From Plasmodiophora brassicae (Eukaryota > Endomyxa: Phytomyxea > Phytomyxea > Plasmodiophorida), in assembly GCA_036867785.1 (NCBI GenBank), contig CP145415.1:558001-622000 (forward strand): 64,000 bases of DNA, given 5' to 3'. Both the position numbers and the translations under genes were made by a program. Positions 53,222-62,416 of this stretch are shown one piece after another. Below the pieces are notes generated by a model. That model was not told the DNA's origin. It saw nothing but the letters and a program-made list of their open reading frames with translations, and ran no database searches. How positions within the stretch are numbered: the first letter of the stretch is position 1; each line of letters begins with the position of its first letter.

Positions 53222-54607
53222 TTCTTGTATACAAACCAACATAAATCGGAGGGCACGTTCACCAGTCGACTTGCCAACCCGGCGGACCGGATGGAATCTC
53301 CACTGTCACCAGGCCGAATCCACAGAATCCATCCAGCAGAGCGCGCTGCAAATTACATGGCGGGCGCTTCCGACCACGCTAGCGTCATTTGTCGCCATCA
53401 GCGTGAGTTACACCCAGGCATTAGGGCGGCTGGCCCTGTTTGGCTAACCGGACGGAACGGGTATGGCGTACGCCCTCAGGGAGAAGGTGCACGTCGACAA
53501 TATCGTTCTGGTCGGCGTGCGTTATCCTGAGTCCATCAACCGCGGTGACGGTACGGTGCGATCTTCTCTGTTACGGGTTTCTGTAACTTGTCGGGGCCTC
53601 GCTTGGTAAGTTGTAACCCGCGTTTTGGCGCCACAACCGATTCGTACAGGTGCTTTCTGTCGGTTGCTCCCACGTCGCGAAGAATCCGCCGTCAACGTAC
53701 GTCAACAGTCGTGGACAGGCCGATGTCGCAATCGCGCACGAGGTCACGGCAATTAAGTCTGAGCTCGCTGCGTTGAATGGCATGGTTGCCAAGTTGGCCG
53801 ATCGTGTTGTCCATCACGGGAGGCGACGGCCGGCTCCTGGCGCGCAGCTGCTATAATCTCGTTCGTCTGAGTGTTGGCGTCACAAGTCAAGATGCCAACA
53901 GCTTCAGCGGTTCACCCGTTAAGGTCAACGCGATCGTCCAACCTGGCAATCATGCCTTTCAAGTCAGCAAGCTCAGACTTAATTGCTATGACCTCGTGCG
54001 CGATTGAGACATCGGCTTGTGACGTCAATTGACGGCGAATTCTTCGCGACGTGGTCCTGTCGAAAGAGACGCCCCCACCACGTCACCTTTTCGAATGGTG
54101 CCAATGTCTTCGCAAATCTCATTGAGCCGATCCAGAACGGGCTCAACGGCCCAACCCTTCGACCTGGGATCACGTGGACCACGTTTGCCCATGCATTGTG
54201 AAACGTTCTGAGCCTATCTGAGCTGTTGCCAATACACGTCGCTGGAAACGAGCGAGGCCAGTACCTTGGAGGAACCCCACCAAGCGGTAGGAATTGCGTT
54301 TGTCGCGTACAAATGCTGTCACCAACGAAATCAAGAGGTAAGGTACAAAAGTTGTAAAGTAGTAATATATTTCCTCGTTGGAAAATATTTGTAGTTGGCG
54401 TAGAGTCGTCTGCCCTGGTAAATACCAGCATTCGCGATCGTGTTTCAATGAACAAACGATAACCGTGGCTTGGAGCGTGCACAAGTCCCGACGAGCAAAC
54501 GATATCGGGAGCGTTGTGCACGACGAAGGGGACTATTCAGAATAGTGAAATGCGCATGACATGAGCGTCGAAAATGGTGCAGTGCAGCACTATATAGGAA
54601 TGATCTG
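53222..54607. other. 1.4-kb region with inverted duplicated coding segments
   Basis: No recognised gene. It contains a large imperfect inverted repeat (next entry). Minus-strand 53979-54521 and plus-strand 53650-53856 are open, and one or two small unknown genes, each holding one repeat arm as an exon, are plausible. The part 54300-54440 is A/T-rich. Confidence 0.4.
53670..54055. repeat. Imperfect inverted repeat, arms ~135-140 bp, both coding
   Basis: Arm 1 (about 53670-53810) is the reverse complement of arm 2 (about 53921-54055), roughly 80% identical by eye, with a ~110-bp spacer. Arm 1 on plus encodes QADVAIAHEVTAIKSELAAL and arm 2 on minus encodes QADVSIAHEVIAIKSELADL, continuing as NGMVAKLADRV and KGMIARLDDRV. 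The peptides are amphipathic and coiled-coil-like. Frame is kept in both arms, as expected for duplicated exons rather than random palindrome. Confidence 0.8.
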
Positions 54608-54967
54608 CTATTCTTCTCCTTCGCTGCGATCTCGACGAGCCTGTGTGCCACCAGGTTGGCGAGGGGGCCCTGAGAACGGTACCCATCGTCCTAGGACCGG
54701 ATTCCACGACTCCACAGTCGGCTCCAGGTCCTCAATCAGCCGCTCGTACGGCGGTTCGTCATCTGGCGCCCGTCCGTACACGACGTCGGCATCTTCACCC
54801 GTTAAACCCAGTCGGCCAAATGCGCCCTCTTCCACATCCCGCTCCACAATGTGCCGTACCCACCTTCGCTGCTCCGCGTCGTCGTCACGCCTGCTCTCAT
54901 CACTACCATTCGTCATGTCCCTATCTGCAGTGAACGCTGGATCACCTATGAAATCCCCAAGGGCCAT
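54608..54967 (-). CDS. Small acidic hypothetical protein (119 aa)
   Basis: An intronless frame from ATG 54967 (MALGDFIGDPAFTADRDMTN) to TAG at 54608. The translation is rich in Asp, Glu and Arg (SDESRRDDDAEQRRW, EDADVVYGRAPDDEPPYERL), with hydrophobic residues spaced as in a real protein. The opposite strand is also open, but its Ser/Arg-rich translation looks like a shadow. No family recognised; probably soluble, nuclear or cytosolic. The ATG is the only one near the start. Confidence 0.55.
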   Translation of the reverse strand: MALGDFIGDPAFTADRDMTNGSDESRRDDDAEQRRWVRHIVERDVEEGAFGRLGLTGEDADVVYGRAPDDEPPYERLIEDLEPTVESWNPVLGRWVPFSGPPRQPGGTQARRDRSEGEE

Positions 54968-55192
54968 CTGCTCCGTGTTGAATCACCGTCCGCGAGTCCA
55001 TGACGCAACGTATGTCTGGCCCGAAAACATGCGGCCAGTGATAATATCTGGAAACGCCTTCTGCAGACTGCAAACTCCCCCCTCCCCGTTGTCCCCTGGG
55101 AGCGTCCGGGCCTCAATTTGACTCAGTGTGCAGTTCGGTGCCGGCACACGTCATTCGGAATTTCGGTGTCGGACGGGCGCAGTCGTAGATCG

Positions 55193-55837
55193 ATGACGGC
55201 GGCGGCGGCTGCGGCGTCTTTCGCGGTGAACGAGATCGTGTTCGTTCCCGGGGACGACGGCAAGCTACTGCGTGGGTTCCTGGCCGCCCGGATCGATGCG
55301 TCGGCGCCGCGTGCCGTGCACGAGACGCCGCCGCCCGGCGTCGTCGTCTGCCTGGATATTCGGCATCGGCACGTGGCGCCGAACAAGGACGGCGTCCTGC
55401 ATATCGCCGACGACTCGATGCTGCTGCCGTACACGACGGACAACGTGCGCGCCTGGGAGTCGCAGCACGCCAACGACGTCGTGCGGCCGCCGTTCGTCTC
55501 CCGGCCTCAACGCGTCGCCGTCAAATGCAAACGGGCCGATCGTCCTGCTCGAGGCGGAAAGACGTGGCGGAACCTGAAACAGATCATCAAACAAGAAAGC
55601 TCCAGGGTCGCAGACCCTTCAACGCCGACCTATACGTCGCTGATGGGTGGGCCGGCGACGTTACGACCGGCGAAGAAGTACTGCGACCTGACGGGACGCC
55701 TGGCGAAATACGAGCACCCTCGCCTGCACCTTCGGTATTCGTCGAGCGACCAGTACGCAATGATCGAGGCCATGCCGAAGCGTGTCGTCGAGGCCTACCT
55801 GGACATACGCAAGGCGAACAACATCGACATCAAATAG
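55193..55837 (+). CDS. INO80C: INO80 complex subunit C (IES6), YL1-C domain
   Basis: Subunit of the INO80 chromatin remodeller. The C-terminal half carries the diagnostic stretch GGKTWRNLKQIIKQE followed by LRPAKKYCDLTGRLAKYEHP and LRYSSSDQYAMIEAMPKRVV, the YL1-C domain, ending AYLDIRKANNIDIK. The ATG at 55193 starts an Ala-rich leader, then NEIVFVPGDDGKLLRGFLAA, a ~90-residue N-terminal region that is not in animal INO80C as I know it and weakly resembles a myosin N-terminal SH3-like module. The frame is open throughout (214 aa), but a frame-neutral intron near 55500-55560 is possible, so fusion of two genes cannot be excluded. The stop lies only 14 bp from that of the convergent gene. Confidence 0.85.
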   Translation: MTAAAAAASFAVNEIVFVPGDDGKLLRGFLAARIDASAPRAVHETPPPGVVVCLDIRHRHVAPNKDGVLHIADDSMLLPYTTDNVRAWESQHANDVVRPPFVSRPQRVAVKCKRADRPARGGKTWRNLKQIIKQESSRVADPSTPTYTSLMGGPATLRPAKKYCDLTGRLAKYEHPRLHLRYSSSDQYAMIEAMPKRVVEAYLDIRKANNIDIK

Positions 55838-55851
55838 TACTTCGCGCCCTG

Positions 55852-56511
55852 CTATATTATACGGCCCATTCGTGCAAGCCTCCGGAGGACACGCCGCTCA
55901 TGAACGCGCTGTCGGACGGCGGCTGCGGCCAGGATGACGAGCGAGGCGCCCGCAACGATAACCAGAGACAAGGCTGGACGAAATCGCGCCCTCTGCGGTC
56001 TTCTAGGCGCGCTGCGGGCAGATGCGTTCTCCCCCAGCAACCTGGCTCGTCGTCGTCCAGCATGCCACCTGATGACAGGCAGTGCAACGAGCGCGCCGCC
56101 GACCAGAAGCGGCCGTATCCGCTGCAATAGCGACCGCCTAAGGGGTACCAGCCGGGCAGGAGGTGCCGCCCTGGAGCGTACTTGCTTAGCAAGCACCGCG
56201 ACTTGCACGACGTTTACAGCAGCAAGGACACGGTGACTCTGTAAGAACGAGCGCGTGCGGTTCCCAGGTCTATCGACGCGTCGGGAAAGGCCGACGATCT
56301 CAGCGCCGCTTTCGGTTAGCGCAGAGGAGATAGCGTCCGGTGCGGGAAGTGAACTGTCAGGCAGTGATGGGCTGCTGTCGCTCAGTACCTGATGGTTCCG
56401 ACACGTTCGCGACACTGCTGCACCGGCCACGCCGACTGCGATCACGGCGACGACGGCGCCCAGCAGCAGCATTGCATCCCGCCGCGCGATTGCAGGCGGT
56501 TTGATTAGCAT
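55852..56511 (-). CDS. Unrecognised multi-pass membrane protein
   Basis: Frame from ATG 56511 to TAG at 55852, 219 aa, or ~199 aa if a 60-nt in-frame segment with GTACGC/TTGCAG ends (about 56110-56190) is an intron. Hydrophobic segments: MLLLGAVVAVIAVGVAGAAV near the N-terminus, LLVGGALVALPVI in the middle and LSLVIVAGASLVILAAAAV near the end, separated by Arg-rich loops (RRRARLLGENASARSAPRRP). No family recognised; the Arg/Ala/hydrophobic make-up suits an organelle or ER membrane. A further 5' exon (56512-56750) is possible. Stop codons of this gene and INO80C are separated by 14 bp. Confidence 0.5.
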   Translation of the reverse strand: MLIKPPAIARRDAMLLLGAVVAVIAVGVAGAAVSRTCRNHQVLSDSSPSLPDSSLPAPDAISSALTESGAEIVGLSRRVDRPGNRTRSFLQSHRVLAAVNVVQVAVLAKQVRSRAAPPARLVPLRRSLLQRIRPLLVGGALVALPVIRWHAGRRRARLLGENASARSAPRRPQRARFRPALSLVIVAGASLVILAAAAVRQRVHERRVLRRLARMGRII

Positions 56512-56968
56512 CGCTGGGGAACATTGACCGACCAGATCACAGCCGGAACGTCCAAAGGTGCCGACGTCCAGCCAATTGCGGAACCCGGCCTGATGAATAG
56601 AACGCCGTGCAGCATTGCTATTTCCGGATTCGGCAGGTCAGCCTGTGTTAGGTACCTAATCACCGGTTGGCTGGGACGCTGAGAGCGCGGAATAAGACAC
56701 GCGCTAGACCCTGCTTGCTGCTGGGGCTGGATAGGGGCGCCTTTCACCACCTTCCATTGCAGGTCTCGTCACGATCCGTCGCCTGATAACAAACCACTGT
56801 TCCGAACCCTTTGCGACCTTCTACACGGTCCTTCAACCGGTAGCAGACGACGAGTAAGAACCCGGGACGCCCTTTGTGCTAGGGGCGATGATTGCAACGA
56901 GTGTGAGGACGATATACGCAGTCCGGGGCTGCAGCGTGCACGGTGGGTCGGTCATTTTTTTTGGCACG
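56512..56968. promoter_or_regulatory. Divergent intergenic region
   Basis: 457 bp upstream of both the membrane-protein gene and WBP4. A minus-strand frame (56505-56750) is open and could be a 5' exon. A T-run (GTCATTTTTTTTGG) at 56951-56964 directly precedes the WBP4 start. No other feature seen. Confidence 0.3.
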
Positions 56969-57821
56969 ATGCCACAACAGTCGACGGCGCCGACGTGGGC
57001 GCGCCCCAACGACCGGAAGTGGTGCAACGTCTGCAAGATATTCATCGACGGGAAACCGTCGGTAGGACGACATGCGCGTCATCGCCCACGGCATGCGTGC
57101 TGATGGTATCGCTGTGGACCTACAGAAAGTTCGCGAGCATGAGGCCGCCGGCCGGCATACGCGCAACATGCGCCTTCAGATGAAGGCCATGCGGCAACGC
57201 GAAGTCAACGAACGTGTAAACGGAGGGCGGTCGGAAATGGACGCCATTGAGCGCGCTGCCATGCAGCAGCTCGTCAAGGACCGTGCGGAGGGATTCATCA
57301 CCGATGGCACCCTGTACCGTTCAGCGGAAGCCATGTCCCGGGCACCGTCACGCGCCCCTCCCAGATCCGATAGCAGCAGGGTTGTCCAGCCGCGACCTGT
57401 GCCTGCGTCTCACGCCCAGGGAGATGACTCCGCGCCGGTATATTATGCACCGGCAGAACCGTCCACAGTGGTCGTGGACGAAGCCACTGGCATTGGCCAA
57501 TGGGAATCGGTCCCCGTGTCTGAGTCCAGTGCTGCTCACGAACAGGCTGCCGACGACGACAAGGAACCGGCGCAACAGGAACCGGCACAGTCCCAGCAGC
57601 AAAGACGGGGCCGCCACCACGCCGTCGACGTGGACGATTTCACGATCAACGACTCGCTGGAACAGATGGCGAACGACTACGGTCTGACCGAGCTACAACG
57701 GCAACGGCCCGGTGGGCAATCCGACGTGAAAGGCAATGATCCTACGCCAAGCGAGCCATGGCGCCCTGGGCCCGACTCGGGCGCCGGACGCGTCGTCTTC
57801 AAGAAGCGGCGGAAGGCGTAA
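56969..57821 (+). CDS. WBP4: WBP4/FBP21-like spliceosomal protein
   Basis: Exons 56969-57061 and 57126-57821, separated by a 64-nt intron (GTAGGA to CCTACAG), give 262 aa. The intron splits a U1-type C2H2 zinc finger: RKWCNVCKIFIDGKPS|KVREHEAAGRHTRNMRLQMK, in which Cys-x2-Cys and His-x5-His pair up. This matches WBP4 (FBP21), which sits in the pre-mRNA splicing B complex. Following are EVNERVNGGRSEMDAIERAA and a helical stretch. The region with YYAPAEP and TGIGQWESVP resembles the second half of a WW domain, but the first Trp is missing, so a functional WW is doubtful. The C-terminus is VVFKKRRKA, as in other family members. Start: ATG 56969 just after a T-run. Converges with the rhomboid gene (40 bp). 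Confidence 0.85.
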
Positions 57822-57861
57822 TTTGAATGTGAACGAGCGCGCGTGTGTGCATTACGTTAAA

Positions 57862-59133
57862 TTAAAAGGCGGCGCCCGACTGGCGAATGACCTCGGCATT
57901 GCAGGACCAGTAGATGGAGTTGGAGCAGCCGGGCCACCAGGCGGGCAGCGTGCAGTAGAAGCACGTGCCGCCGTGGACGACCGCGTTGAAGTCCAGGGCG
58001 ATGATGACGGAGACGAGCGTCCAGATCACAGCCGCACAGAGTTCGACGAGCGTGAACGGCGCCGGGCGCACAATGCCACCGATCTTGATGCGCTCCCGGA
58101 GCACGGGCACGGCCGCCAAGGCGCCCATCACGAACCCGACAGCATTGCCGACACTGTTCGTCAGTGGCATTAGCGACGATGCCGCCTCGATTATGATCAG
58201 CAGCAGGACGAAGATCGTGGAAATGCGGACGAAGCTGCCCCGAAGGCGCTGGTCGTTCTTGGCGATATCCGCCAGCCGAGCGCCAAGCAACCCTAAACAA
58301 GCGCCGCTCAGGTATGGCGGGCCGCAGCGGACAGACTCAGGGAAGGTACCTGCGCTGGCACAGCCACTGGCCACGCCCAGCACGTTGCGCTGCAGGATTG
58401 AGCTGACGAGCACGCCGAGCAGGCCCGACGTAAGGTAGACGAAGGCGACCGGGCGAAACCCGAACGCGTTCTCCAGTGGGACACCGGCGAAGATCAGCAC
58501 CAGGATGTCGAGGACCAGGTCGCCCTGTGCAGGCGGCGTCAGTGACTCAGGACACGTTCTTGGACCTCGCGTGCCTACGATGCCAACATGCAGGAAGATC
58601 GGGGTGATCAGACGCCACCACTGTCCAGCAATCATCGCGGGCAGGTTCTTCAGGCCGTACACGTCCAGGACGGACACCTTCGTCCCGAACAGAGGGTTGT
58701 CCGCCAGCGGGGCGAACCTCCATGCGTCGCGCGCCACGATCGTGATGCTGACGACGATCGTCGCCACGACCAGGGCGTCAATGAGCCAGACGGAGTGGGT
58801 GACGAGCTCCTCGGTCTGCGGGATCGTCGCCGCCCTTTCGATCGGATACGCTTCCAATGGTACCGACCGGTCCCGACTGAGGACCTGCCTGCCCACAGGA
58901 TCAGGTTCCGACGGGTACCGGGACAGCTCGTCGGCCTCGCCGTCGCCTTCCGCCGCCTGTTCCATAGGGAGTGCGACGCTGTCTAGCCTGCTGCCGGGCG
59001 ACGCCGGCACGTCGCCGCCCTTCTTGCTGTTCTTACTCTTCTTCCTGCTCTGCGTGCCGACCACGCTCATGTCGTCATATCCGTCGAGTTGCTCAGCGAG
59101 TGGCAGCGACACCGCCGACACCTTCGGGCGCAT
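57862..59133 (-). CDS. Rhomboid-like protein lacking the catalytic histidine
   Basis: Start ATG 59133; ~385-423 aa. A long cytosolic N-terminus with basic run RKKSKNSKKGG and Ser/Asp-rich segments precedes helix 1 (SVWLIDALVVATIVVSITIV). Rhomboid landmarks: QWWRLITPIFLHVGI joined by an in-frame intron (GTAGGC to TGCACAG, about 58524-58585) to GDLVLDILVLIFAGVPLE; NAFGFRPVAFVYLTSGLLGV; then LGVASGCASAG joined across an intron of about 70 nt to LLGARLADIAKN, where the Ser of ASG is at the catalytic position but the preceding Gly is Val. In helix 6, where active rhomboids have AHxxGF, this reads GNAVGFVMG, so His is Asn. It is therefore probably a rhomboid pseudoprotease, like iRhoms with a long N-terminal tail. 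A C-terminal Cys-rich end (GTCFYCTLPAWWPGCSN) follows the last helix. Confidence 0.85.
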   Translation of the reverse strand: MRPKVSAVSLPLAEQLDGYDDMSVVGTQSRKKSKNSKKGGDVPASPGSRLDSVALPMEQAAEGDGEADELSRYPSEPDPVGRQVLSRDRSVPLEAYPIERAATIPQTEELVTHSVWLIDALVVATIVVSITIVARDAWRFAPLADNPLFGTKVSVLDVYGLKNLPAMIAGQWWRLITPIFLHVGIVGTRGPRTCPESLTPPAQGDLVLDILVLIFAGVPLENAFGFRPVAFVYLTSGLLGVLVSSILQRNVLGVASGCASAGTFPESVRCGPPYLSGACLGLLGARLADIAKNDQRLRGSFVRISTIFVLLLIIIEAASSLMPLTNSVGNAVGFVMGALAAVPVLRERIKIGGIVRPAPFTLVELCAAVIWTLVSVIIALDFNAVVHGGTCFYCTLPAWWPGCSNSIYWSCNAEVIRQSGAAF

Positions 59134-59363
59134 TCTCGAACCTTCCAGACGCGTGCTGGTGACGTACGCGCTGCTCGTGCTGCTGCCGGTGTGCCGAGTC
59201 GTCAGTGGCCCCGCGAGCGCTGGCTATAGAAGCACACAGTCACAACAACAACGGTTCCGTCTGCCTGGTGACTCATCGGCCATCAGCACGGGCGTCACGC
59301 CATGGTCAGCGGGCGCACGGCGCGATCTGGATTCAGAACTGGAATCCCACCTCGACCCGCCCC
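59134..59363. promoter_or_regulatory. Divergent promoter between rhomboid and secreted-protein genes
   Basis: 230 bp between diverging start codons. TATAGAAGCAC at 59224 is TATA-like, 140 bp before the plus-strand start. No gene seen. Confidence 0.3.
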
Positions 59364-59687
59364 ATGAAATCGACAATCGCGTTCGTCGTTGCCCTGGCGA
59401 CCATCGGGTCGGTGTTGACGACGACGGCGCTGGCCCGGTCGGCGCCGAGCGCCAAGGAGTGCCAGGCGGTCCCCTTCGTGTCCTGCGAAGCGTCCACGAA
59501 GGAGCAGTGCAGGTGTTGGGAGCTGGCCGGCTCCAAGATCCCGTGTCGCTGGCGGCACGGCCAATGCGTCATGCTGGACCGCCCGGCCGTCTTCGTCCCG
59601 CCGACCGCAACGCCGAAGAAGCGCCCGCCCGGCAAGCCGCTCGCGCCCAACAAGACCCGCCAGGCCCAGCGCCGGCAATCAAAGTAA
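59364..59687 (+). CDS. Small cysteine-rich secreted protein, candidate effector
   Basis: A 107-aa intronless protein from ATG 59364. Residues 1-25 are a textbook signal peptide (MKSTIAFVVALATIGSVLTT, then ALARS), with cleavage likely after Ala-Leu-Ala. The mature part has six Cys in about 45 residues (KECQAVPFVSCEAS, EQCRCWELAG, IPCRW, QCVML), a spacing that suits three disulfides. A basic, Pro-rich tail (PKKRPPGKPLAPNKTRQAQR) follows. No family recognised. Small secreted Cys-rich proteins of parasites are often host-interaction factors; here that is inference. A longer in-frame N-terminus is open upstream, but the ATG used gives the signal peptide. Confidence 0.8.
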   Translation: MKSTIAFVVALATIGSVLTTTALARSAPSAKECQAVPFVSCEASTKEQCRCWELAGSKIPCRWRHGQCVMLDRPAVFVPPTATPKKRPPGKPLAPNKTRQAQRRQSK

Positions 59688-60042
59688 AACCCCCCATCAC
59701 ATTTATAATATCGAAATCGCAGATCGAGGATACGACCTGTCACGATCAGCAGCAGCGTCGAAGCCAGCCAGGCGCAGGTCAGCACGAGCCAGTGGTGGTC
59801 GTGCGCGCAAAATCGCAGAAACGGGTCCCCGTGGCGGACGGAGCGCGTTGAGTGATGATCAGCGGGGCGGAGATCCTGGAGATCGGCGCCGGCCCGCCCA
59901 GGTCCCCGTCGCTGTCGTTTTCCAGCAGAGGTAGTGCGCAGTTGCAGCAGCAGCAGCAGCAGCGGAAGCATCTGAACGCGGGGGCGGTCTAGGGTCGACG
60001 CAGCGCCGATTCTCGTTGTCGCGGCCGCGATCCCTGTTCGGG
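59688..60042. other. Intergenic stretch with a CAG microsatellite
   Basis: 355 bp between the secreted protein and UNC50. It contains an A/T-rich patch (59695-59710) after the stop and about six consecutive CAG/GCA units at 59942-59962. Presumably the UNC50 promoter. No gene seen. Confidence 0.35.
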
Positions 60043-60974
60043 ATGGCGCCGGAGTACCTGCAGGTCGGTGGGTGCGGTGGCCACGCCCGCGTGGACGCTG
60101 ACCTTCGGGGACAGAGGATCTTGAGCTATAACCAGATGGACTTCCAGTACGCGTGTAGCCAGATGGTCAGTCTATGCCGCTCGCCTAGCGCTGTGTACGT
60201 TCCCGGCTCGCTCCTCCGCATCGATGACGGCTCTGTTGACGACGTGCCGTATTGCTAGGTACAAGAGCACCAAACTGAGGAAACGTCTGTACTCCCTCCA
60301 GTATCGACGGCGGCGCTCTCGCTGACTGCCCGTGCGTTGTAGAAATCAAGAATCAGTGGGCTCGCGACGATCCCGCTTTCGTCGTCATAGTCCTGTTCTT
60401 CATGACCGTCTCTGCGGTGTCGTTTTCGATTGCGTTCGGGTTCGTGTCGGTATGGCACTTTGCTCGGCTTGTCCTTGGAGCCGTTCTGTTCGATTTCCTT
60501 GGCATCGGCGCGTTCATTGCCACTGTCGGATGGTACCTCGCCAATCAGTACATGCGCGTGCAACGCATCATCACGATCGACCAGACGGTTGAATGGCTGT
60601 ACGCCTTCGATATCCACTGCAACGCGTTCTTCCCGGTGTTCCTTCTCCTGTATGTTCTACAGTTCTACTTGAGCCCTTTGCTTCTGGCGAAATCCTTCCT
60701 GTCGACACTGTTTGCCAACACGCTGTATGCCGCCGCCTTCTGCTACTATCACTACGTTTCCTTCCTTGGGTATAACGGTAATAACGGATCCAGGGTATTG
60801 GGCCACTGCTGTCGCTGCTGATGACGTGAGTGCTTTTATTTAGCCTTGCCGTTCCTGCAGAACACCCAGTGGTTCCTCTATCCAACAGTGCTCATCGCCG
60901 CCGCCTACGTACTGTCGCTATTGTTCCAGTTCAACGTGGCGTACTTCTTTCTCCATATGTATTTCGGTAAATAA
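60043..60974 (+). CDS. UNC50: UNC50 family membrane protein
   Basis: Golgi/ER multi-pass protein that in animals helps assembly and trafficking of receptors. First exon MAPEYLQ (ATG 60043) joins across a ~52-nt intron (GTCGGT to GGGACAG) to RILSYNQMDFQYACSQMVSL, CRSPSAV. After a second intron (about 60197-60340): IKNQWARDDPAFVVIVLFFM, TVSAVSFSIAFGFVSVWHFA, VLFDFLGIGAFIATVGWYLA, VEWLYAFDIHCNAFFPVFLL and YHYVSFLGYN. After a third intron (about 60780-60842): LPFLQNTQWFLYPTVLIAAA and YFFLHMYFGK. KNQWARDDPAF, VEWxYAFDxHxNAFxP and ALPFL are diagnostic of UNC50. Length is close to the family norm of ~260 aa. The stop at 60972-60974 lies 32 bp from the stop of the convergent gene. Confidence 0.93.
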
Positions 60975-61006
60975 ACGTTGCTTTATCCAGTTGGTCAGAT
61001 GCCATG

Positions 61007-62301
61007 TTACGCATAGTCCAACCCGTGCGGCAAGGGGACCTGAGGGCCGTACTCTTGGGCGATACTGATCAGCACTTCCTGTTCGCGCGTCGGGTTGTCC
61101 CGGGTCATTTCGTACAGCGTGTTCAGCATGGCGAACGCCTCGGTGTGCCTGACGACACGGCCAGGGTCTCGCCTCAGGCGCTCTTCCAGAACCTCGATCG
61201 ATTTCGCGCTCTTGTTCGTGTACAGCAGCGCGCAGGACAGGTTCACCGCCGCCGTAAGGTCGTCACCTTGAGCGACAATTCGATTGAGAGCGTCGATCGC
61301 TTCGGCGAACCGGTCCTGCCGAATCAAGCAGACGCTTATCTGGATCTGAATATCGGCAGGGACCGGAGGCACGTCCTGGAGAACGGCAAGCGCCGCCTGC
61401 AGGCGCCCTGCCCGGAGCAGGACTTGCGACCGACGTAACGGCGGTACGCGTTCCATTGACGTCAGCATCGCCACAGCAGCTGTTGCCGTTCCTGCGTGCA
61501 GGTAAGCGTCGATTAACGCATGGCGGACAGCATCATCGTGATCAGGGTTCTCGCTCAGCATGTTCTCCAGCACAGTAATGCGATCTACAGTGGACAGGAT
61601 GAGCAGCAGAGGACGATAAAGAGTGGCAGACGGCGTCGTCACCTGCAGGATCGCGTAGCTCAGCATCCAATATCGCCAGGTGTGGACTTGCACGAACGAG
61701 ACTGGGGTACTTGGTCAGCAACTCCCGAGGCGCACCCAGGTCGCGGCTGTTCAGTCGGACCCTGGTAGGCGACGTCAGATTTGCACTTCGCAGGGCATCG
61801 TTCCTGCAATGACATCGAGCGAACAGCGAACTCCAGGGCCGCCGATGCAGCCGCAGGGTCCCGGTCCACAGCGCCAGGTGACAGAAACTGCCTCGCGACC
61901 GTCAGGCAGTCCCGATACTGCCCATTCCCCTACGAGCAGCGTCGATACACGGCATCACAGCGCGAACCGTTCACACGCGATTCGTACGAATAGATCGGCC
62001 CAGTTCCGCAGCGTGGGTTCAACTTTCGTTCGAGCGGGGATCGTATCGCGAAAGAACTCGGCCAGCTACGCACGGGCCCCGGTGACGTCCCCCGTTGGCG
62101 CGCACCCAATCCCCATCTGCCTACCATGGATCGGGCGCGGGGCGGCGACCTCGACGGCGACGGGTGCCGTCGTGCCGGTGACGACGACATCGGCGTCCCG
62201 ATCGAATTGTCATCGTGGTCGGTGCGCGCGTCCATCGGCGCGCGCCGCCCGTCGTCCGCGCCGCTGGATCGGGCTCCGCCGTAGCCGTTCCGCGACGACA
62301 T
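61007..62301 (-). CDS. TRAPPC12-like TPR protein
   Basis: Start ATG 62301 (MSSRNGYGGARSSGADDGRR), a disordered Ser/Arg/Pro-rich N-terminus, then an intron (GTAGGC to GTGCGTAG) joining ARSM to LAEFFRDTIPARTKVEPTLR and NWADLFVRIACERF. Another intron leads to QYRDCLTVARQFLS. The C-terminal part (61007-61693) is TPR-like: ADIQIQISVCLIRQDRFAEA, IDALNRIVAQGDDLTAAVNL, SCALLYTNKSAKSIEVLEER, HTEAFAMLNTLYEMTRDNPT and the end QEYGPQVPLPHGLDYA. The ending matches TRAPPC12 (LFNLxTMYELESS...), a subunit of the TRAPPIII tethering complex in ER-Golgi traffic. The middle is less similar; other TPR proteins are possible. It converges with UNC50. Confidence 0.65.
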
Positions 62302-62416
62302 GCGCCGCCCACAACAAGGCGACTCACAGGGTCCAGACCGCGCCGGCGCACGCCTTCGACACACGATGCGGCTGTACTACTACCTTGTCGGTGGGGGTCG
62401 GTGCCTGGCGAACCCG

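Noticed and set aside
54561-55121. 186-codon plus-strand frame
   Set aside because: Ser/Arg/Pro-biased shadow of the acidic minus-strand protein at 54608-54967.
59942-59962. CAG/GCA microsatellite as a functional element
   Set aside because: Short (about six units), between genes and common in GC-rich genomes; recorded only as part of the intergenic entry.
59333-59971. 212-codon minus-strand frame over the secreted protein
   Set aside because: The plus strand has a signal peptide and Cys pattern; the minus frame has no features and is best explained as antisense of GC-rich code.
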